A stretch of 40,386 nt of DNA from Ignavibacteria bacterium RIFOXYB12_FULL_35_14 (lineage in GTDB: Bacteria; Bacteroidota; Ignavibacteria; Ignavibacteriales; Ignavibacteriaceae): positions 1 through 40,386 of the forward strand of contig MHAR01000030.1 in assembly GCA_001803045.1 (NCBI GenBank), read 5' to 3'. A program made the position numbers and the translations under genes. Positions 36,544 to 40,386 of this stretch are shown piece by piece. The notes under the pieces were generated by a model, which was given only the letters and a program-made list of their open reading frames with translations, had not been told where the DNA came from and did not search any database. Position 1 is the first letter of the stretch. The number at the start of each line of letters is the position of its first letter.

Positions 36544-39132
36544 TTACCATATTAATTGGATTCCGGTTGTGATTGATCTTGGTGGTCCTACATGAGCCGG
36601 ATTATGATTAGCGTCGGGTGAAGACCCGACCAACCCTGGCTGACCATTATCAAACGGTTTACCTGTACGTGAATAAACAAACAGAACATTTTCATTATTA
36701 AATAAGTTTGTTATTTCCAAAAACCAGGCAAGAGATAAAAATGAAATAGGAAATTGTTTTTGTAACCTAAAATCAAGCGAAGATGTCCAGGGTTTACGCG
36801 CAGAGTTAATATCAATTCTAACGGTTGGATCAACATACGGAGTGTAAGGCAAACCGCTGCTTGCTCTAAAAATAAAATTAAAGTTTATGTCTGAGAATAC
36901 ACCGTGATCTTGCGGAATATAAAAATTAAAGTTGGCAGCAAAACTATGGCGCTGATCAAAATCCAGGAAATACTCTTGATGAGGAATTTCCTCTTTTGTA
37001 TACGCACTTAAATATCCGCCAAGCGGCTGTGAATTGTTACCTTTGGCAATCATGTAAGAATAATCCAATGAACCGGAAAAATAGTTGGCAAATCTCTTCA
37101 ATATTGTTAAATCTATACCTTTAACGCTTGCGTAATCGGAGTTATAATAAACTACATAGTCTTTAGAGAGATAACTTATTTGCAGCGTTGAAAGCAAATC
37201 TGTAATATCTTTATACCATGCAGTTAAATCGAATACCCAATTATCTCCAAGCTGCTGTTTAAGCCCTGCTTCAAATGATACTGTTTTCTGTGCATTAACT
37301 GTAGGATTTCCAATCAGTGGCAAAGATGTTGACAAATCTTTTTGAACATTATAATAGAGCGCATTATAATTTGGATTTTGGAAAAAATGCCCATACGCAA
37401 AATGTAAAACAGATTGATCTGTTATAGGGTATGCTAATCCCACTCTTGGACTGAATGCATACTGCGGATCAATAGAGACTTCCTGCGCGGGAATAAAATT
37501 ATTATTCGCGTCAAAAGTACCAAACCGTCTTATATCGGGCCACATAGTAGCTTCGGGATTGATATAGTCTAATCTCATTCCAACATTAACAATAAGATAA
37601 TCATACTCAATTTTATCTTGCACATAAGCTGAAAACTCTGTTGGCTTTTTAGAGTAAATGTCTTTAAAATTAGCACCGGAAGGCCAGGGTTCAGACTCTT
37701 CATGTACATCAATTACATGCTTAACAAATTCAAGCCCGCTTTTAAACTGATGATAATTATTAGCCTGCCAGGTTGCATCATATTTTCCACGGTACGTTAC
37801 AGTTTTGTTATCAGCATACCTTGAATCATCCCCATCGATATAAAAATAAACGGTTTCCCCTGTCTTGCCTATTCTATAATCAGAAGGAGGTAGATCTCCA
37901 ACCTGTACTTTAGATTTATTGTCAAATCGTGAAAGATTTGCATTGTAGAACAAATTCCCATTTATCGTATGTGTAACAGTAATAATTTGCCTATTCATTT
38001 TCGTGGTGGTATGAGCTTGATGCTCGCTTCTATATTTCCATGCGTGGCTGTAACCTTGCTGCTTGGTATTAGTAAACTGGCTTGATAATGCAAACTTCAT
38101 TGTGGGTGATGCAAAATATGTTAGCTTTCCAAAGCCATCAACAGAAGTGTTATAGCCATGCGGTAAGTAACTATCTTTGTTAAGAGTATAACCTGATAAA
38201 AAGAATCTTAATTCAGGTAATATCGGGCCGCTTAACGATGCTCTTAATTGCCCTGGAATTGAGATCCAAGCTTCATCCATTACGCTTCGTTCTTTATATT
38301 CTAGTTGATCTTGAACACCGGAAAATGCATTTATTCTTCTGTACTTAGATTTTTCCAGGGTCGGAGTAGTATACTCCACTCTTCCTTTAAAATCACGTCC
38401 ACCATCCTGAGTTGTGATGTTAACTATTCCGGACATTGCATCACCATACTCTGCATTGAAAGTACCGCTAATAATAACCATTTCATTTATGGCATCTTTG
38501 TTGAAATTATTATTGGTTTCTCGATATAGCGGATCTTCCAATTTGACCCCATCAACCATATATGAAATCTCACCTGATCTTCCGCCTCTAACATGAAGAT
38601 CACCGTTGGCATCTAAAGTAAACCCGGCTTTGGTTGTTAGAATTTCGCTTAAACTATTAATTGGCATGTTCATAATTTCATCATAACTAACTGTAGCTTG
38701 CTTAGATGTTTCATCAAGTTGAACGAGCGGGCGTTCTGCAGTTACAACAATATCACCTTCAATTTGAACAGAAGCAATTTCCATTTTGAAATCGATCTGT
38801 GTAGTCAAATCGGCAATAACCTGAACATTATCAACCGTATAGCTTCTATAACCAACCATTGAAGCTTTAACAGTATATTTACCTGAAGTTACATTAATAA
38901 TGAAGTACTGACCATTCACATCACTTGCTGCACCGGTGGTTGTTCCAACAATAGTTATGTTACAGCCTGGTATGGGTTCTCCTGTCGCAGCGTCTATAAC
39001 AATTCCAGCTATCTTGCCAGTTGTACCGGAATAAATTTGAGCGGATAATAAAAAGAAAAGTATTTCAATAAGAAAAATAACAAGGTTATTTACTCGTTTA
39101 GGATTGGTATAATTTTGCACATTTAATACCAT
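36544..39132 (-). CDS. TonB-dependent outer-membrane receptor
   Basis: An 862-residue receptor. Residues about 15-34 are a signal peptide or anchor, about 38-120 a carboxypeptidase-regulatory-like Ig domain (GKIAGIVIDAATGEPIPGCNITIVGT), about 130-240 the plug (VVTAERPLVQLDET; LHVRGGRSGEISYMVDGV; FNAEYGDAMSGIVNITTQDG), and the rest a 22-strand barrel ending ITTGIQLIW with an aromatic last residue. It moves an unknown ligand in a TonB/ExbBD-driven way; no siderophore or sugar hallmark is visible. It heads the likely operon with the CxxCH protein and PorV/PorQ. The ATG at 39132 gives a slightly long N-terminus before the signal peptide; a later start cannot be excluded. Confidence 0.92.
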   Translation of the reverse strand: MVLNVQNYTNPKRVNNLVIFLIEILFFLLSAQIYSGTTGKIAGIVIDAATGEPIPGCNITIVGTTTGAASDVNGQYFIINVTSGKYTVKASMVGYRSYTVDNVQVIADLTTQIDFKMEIASVQIEGDIVVTAERPLVQLDETSKQATVSYDEIMNMPINSLSEILTTKAGFTLDANGDLHVRGGRSGEISYMVDGVKLEDPLYRETNNNFNKDAINEMVIISGTFNAEYGDAMSGIVNITTQDGGRDFKGRVEYTTPTLEKSKYRRINAFSGVQDQLEYKERSVMDEAWISIPGQLRASLSGPILPELRFFLSGYTLNKDSYLPHGYNTSVDGFGKLTYFASPTMKFALSSQFTNTKQQGYSHAWKYRSEHQAHTTTKMNRQIITVTHTINGNLFYNANLSRFDNKSKVQVGDLPPSDYRIGKTGETVYFYIDGDDSRYADNKTVTYRGKYDATWQANNYHQFKSGLEFVKHVIDVHEESEPWPSGANFKDIYSKKPTEFSAYVQDKIEYDYLIVNVGMRLDYINPEATMWPDIRRFGTFDANNNFIPAQEVSIDPQYAFSPRVGLAYPITDQSVLHFAYGHFFQNPNYNALYYNVQKDLSTSLPLIGNPTVNAQKTVSFEAGLKQQLGDNWVFDLTAWYKDITDLLSTLQISYLSKDYVVYYNSDYASVKGIDLTILKRFANYFSGSLDYSYMIAKGNNSQPLGGYLSAYTKEEIPHQEYFLDFDQRHSFAANFNFYIPQDHGVFSDINFNFIFRASSGLPYTPYVDPTVRIDINSARKPWTSSLDFRLQKQFPISFLSLAWFLEITNLFNNENVLFVYSRTGKPFDNGQPGLVGSSPDANHNPAHVGPPRSITTGIQLIW

Positions 39133-39193
39133 GTTAAAATCTAAAAAATAAATTTATTTAATTTTATTAACTCCAACACTCCATTTATAGTTA

Positions 39194-39224
39194 TAGGGTG
39201 CTAACTAAAAAAATTAGCACCCTA
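39194..39224 (-). terminator. intrinsic-type hairpin after the sorting-domain gene
   Basis: TAGGGTGCTAA (39194-39204) and TTAGCACCCTA (39214-39224) are exact reverse complements, 11 bases each, with a 9-base loop. It lies about 66 bases beyond the stop of the minus-strand gene at 39290. There is no long T-run after it, so efficiency is uncertain. Confidence 0.6.
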
Positions 39225-39289
39225 AGCTTAAATCATCGTACCAATATCAAACATTAAATCTTCTGTGAATAAAATAAGTCTAAGCTCGA

Positions 39290-40386
39290 TTACTTCACCA
39301 TTAACATCTTCTTACTTACGAATACATCGCCTGCTTTTAATGTATAAATATAAATTCCCGATTTTACTTTGTTGCCGGCATCATTTTGACCATTCCAGCT
39401 AATTGTATATTGACCTGGTGATTGATACTGTGAAACAAGTGTCTTTACCTTTTCACCTAAAATATCATAAATAACAAGCTGAACATCTTGTGCTTCCTTT
39501 AAATTATAAATAATATTTGTCGTTGGGTTAAAAGGATTAGGATAATTCTGAGATAAATACATGTTTTCAGGAATTTCTGGAGCATCATAGTCTTCGACTG
39601 ATGTTGGTGATTGAAATTGTTTTACAACGATGTTATCAAAATAACCTGCTATTCCATCAGCATCCATTTGAAATGTATATAATCCAAAACTACCTGAAGT
39701 ATTTCGTGTTGAAGTTGTATCGGCTATGGGACATCCAGCTAAAAGAGTACCATCGAAATAACACCAGAAACTTGTTTCATTCGGACTGGTTGCAAAAACT
39801 TCAATTTTCATTTTATGCCATCCATCTGCAGTAGGAAATATACCAGGATTATCTACTCCTTTAAAATCTTTACTGAACAGTGGTAGAAAAGTGTTCGGAT
39901 CGGATTTAAGACCAGAAAAGTTAATGCGGTTGCTCGCATCAAAATCTGCGCGAAGTTTGTAGAAATCCCTCTTACCACCTGCAGTATCTGGATTTGCATA
40001 AACAACTAATCCAGTATAAGCAGATCCCTGAGGATGATTTACATAACAATATACATCAGCCTCAATTGAATAATTTGCTAAATTTGAAGCCCCATTAATA
40101 ACGACAGAAGAACCTGTGTAAGAGGCATTAACGTCTTGGACCCACGCCAAATAATTTCCTCCACCTGTAAGAGCTTGAGGAGCATCAGTCATTGGTTTAG
40201 AAGTTATATTTTCTTCCCCAGCATAAAAAGGAAACCAACCTGCATCTGCAGTACCAGACTCGAAATCTTCAGTAAATATGGTTGACGAAGGTTTCTGGAA
40301 TTTTTGTATTGCAGGAAGAGATGTTGCTCCAAAACATGTTACATATGCATATTGACCATCCGGACTAAAATCCAGCCCTCGCGGTC
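39290..40386 (-). CDS. T9SS sorting-domain protein, 5' end outside window
   Basis: The frame is open to the right edge, so this is the C-terminal part (about 365 residues) of a larger protein. At the edge it reads RGLDFSPDGQYAYVTCFGA, the end of a YVTN/PD40 beta-propeller, then a lectin or LamG-like jelly-roll (EDFESGTADAGWFPFYAG ... FDNIVVKQF). It ends in a type A sorting domain: MYLSQNYPNPFNPTTNII, VQLVIYDILGEKVKTLV, GIYIYTLKAGDVFVSKKMLMVK. It would be exported by the type IX secretion system and attached or released at the cell surface. The ATG at 40192 is internal, not the true start. Function beyond carbohydrate or surface binding is not known. Confidence 0.88.
   Translation of the reverse strand, partial: PRGLDFSPDGQYAYVTCFGATSLPAIQKFQKPSSTIFTEDFESGTADAGWFPFYAGEENITSKPMTDAPQALTGGGNYLAWVQDVNASYTGSSVVINGASNLANYSIEADVYCYVNHPQGSAYTGLVVYANPDTAGGKRDFYKLRADFDASNRINFSGLKSDPNTFLPLFSKDFKGVDNPGIFPTADGWHKMKIEVFATSPNETSFWCYFDGTLLAGCPIADTTSTRNTSGSFGLYTFQMDADGIAGYFDNIVVKQFQSPTSVEDYDAPEIPENMYLSQNYPNPFNPTTNIIYNLKEAQDVQLVIYDILGEKVKTLVSQYQSPGQYTISWNGQNDAGNKVKSGIYIYTLKAGDVFVSKKMLMVK

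Noticed and set aside
36613-36630. GTCGGGT-GAAG-ACCCGAC hairpin as an inserted repeat or terminator
   Set aside because: It lies within the receptor coding frame and translates without disrupting it; a 7-base stem could occur by chance, though a genome-wide count would settle it.

Overview
The window looks like chromosomal DNA of an AT-rich member of the Ignavibacteria (Ignavibacteriota, Bacteroidota/Chlorobi group). The evidence is a type IX secretion style C-terminal sorting domain beginning SQNYPNPFNPTT at the right edge, a PorV/PorQ-family outer-membrane protein, a TonB-dependent receptor with a carboxypeptidase-regulatory-like N-terminus, and many intergenic palindromic repeats. I saw no rRNA, tRNA, CRISPR array or transposase gene.

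Left flank (77-4059, all minus strand): a small exported protein coupled to a DUF116 protein, then SulP anion permease, CrcB/FluC fluoride channel and DUF190 protein in transcription order.

Centre (4299-22767): a catabolic island matching the Escherichia coli xdhD-ygfM-ssnA-ygfK / ygeW-ygeY genes, a set linked to anaerobic urate/purine degradation and co-occurring with molybdenum hydroxylases. It holds a multi-membrane-span protein, a two-gene xanthine-dehydrogenase-like enzyme (2Fe-2S+FAD fusion, then Mo subunit), a 490-residue fold-type II PLP enzyme, SsnA amidohydrolase, and a second three-gene Mo hydroxylase (XdhD-like Mo, YgfM-like FAD, 2Fe-2S). YgfK is convergent on the minus strand, followed by YgeY and YgeW on the plus strand. 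A HARE-HTH/HrgA-like gene broken by one in-frame TAG lies between ygeY and ygeW. I infer that the two Mo enzymes oxidise purine-type heterocycles, YgfK supplies a flavin/Fe-S redox step, SsnA and YgeY hydrolyse ring-opened products, and YgeW acts on a carbamoyl intermediate. No ygeX, hyuA, carbamate kinase, xdhC/mobA or UacT-type permease is in the window. The PLP enzyme and the membrane protein are candidates for two of the gaps.

Right flank (22840-40386, all minus strand): exported and envelope proteins. These are an M1-M28-PDZ peptidase fusion, a ChaN-PDZ fusion, an NHL-repeat lipoprotein, an HsmA-like membrane protein, an outer-membrane barrel candidate and a PD40/TolB-like protein. Then come PorV/PorQ, a large secreted protein with a CxxCH motif, a TonB-dependent receptor, and the C-terminal part of a sorting-domain protein that runs off the window.

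Intergenic DNA is rich in repeats. Three MITE-like elements (1384-1545, 26617-26766, 33293-33410) share terminal inverted repeats but carry different internal inverted repeats, and each lies 4-20 bp after the stop codon of a minus-strand gene.
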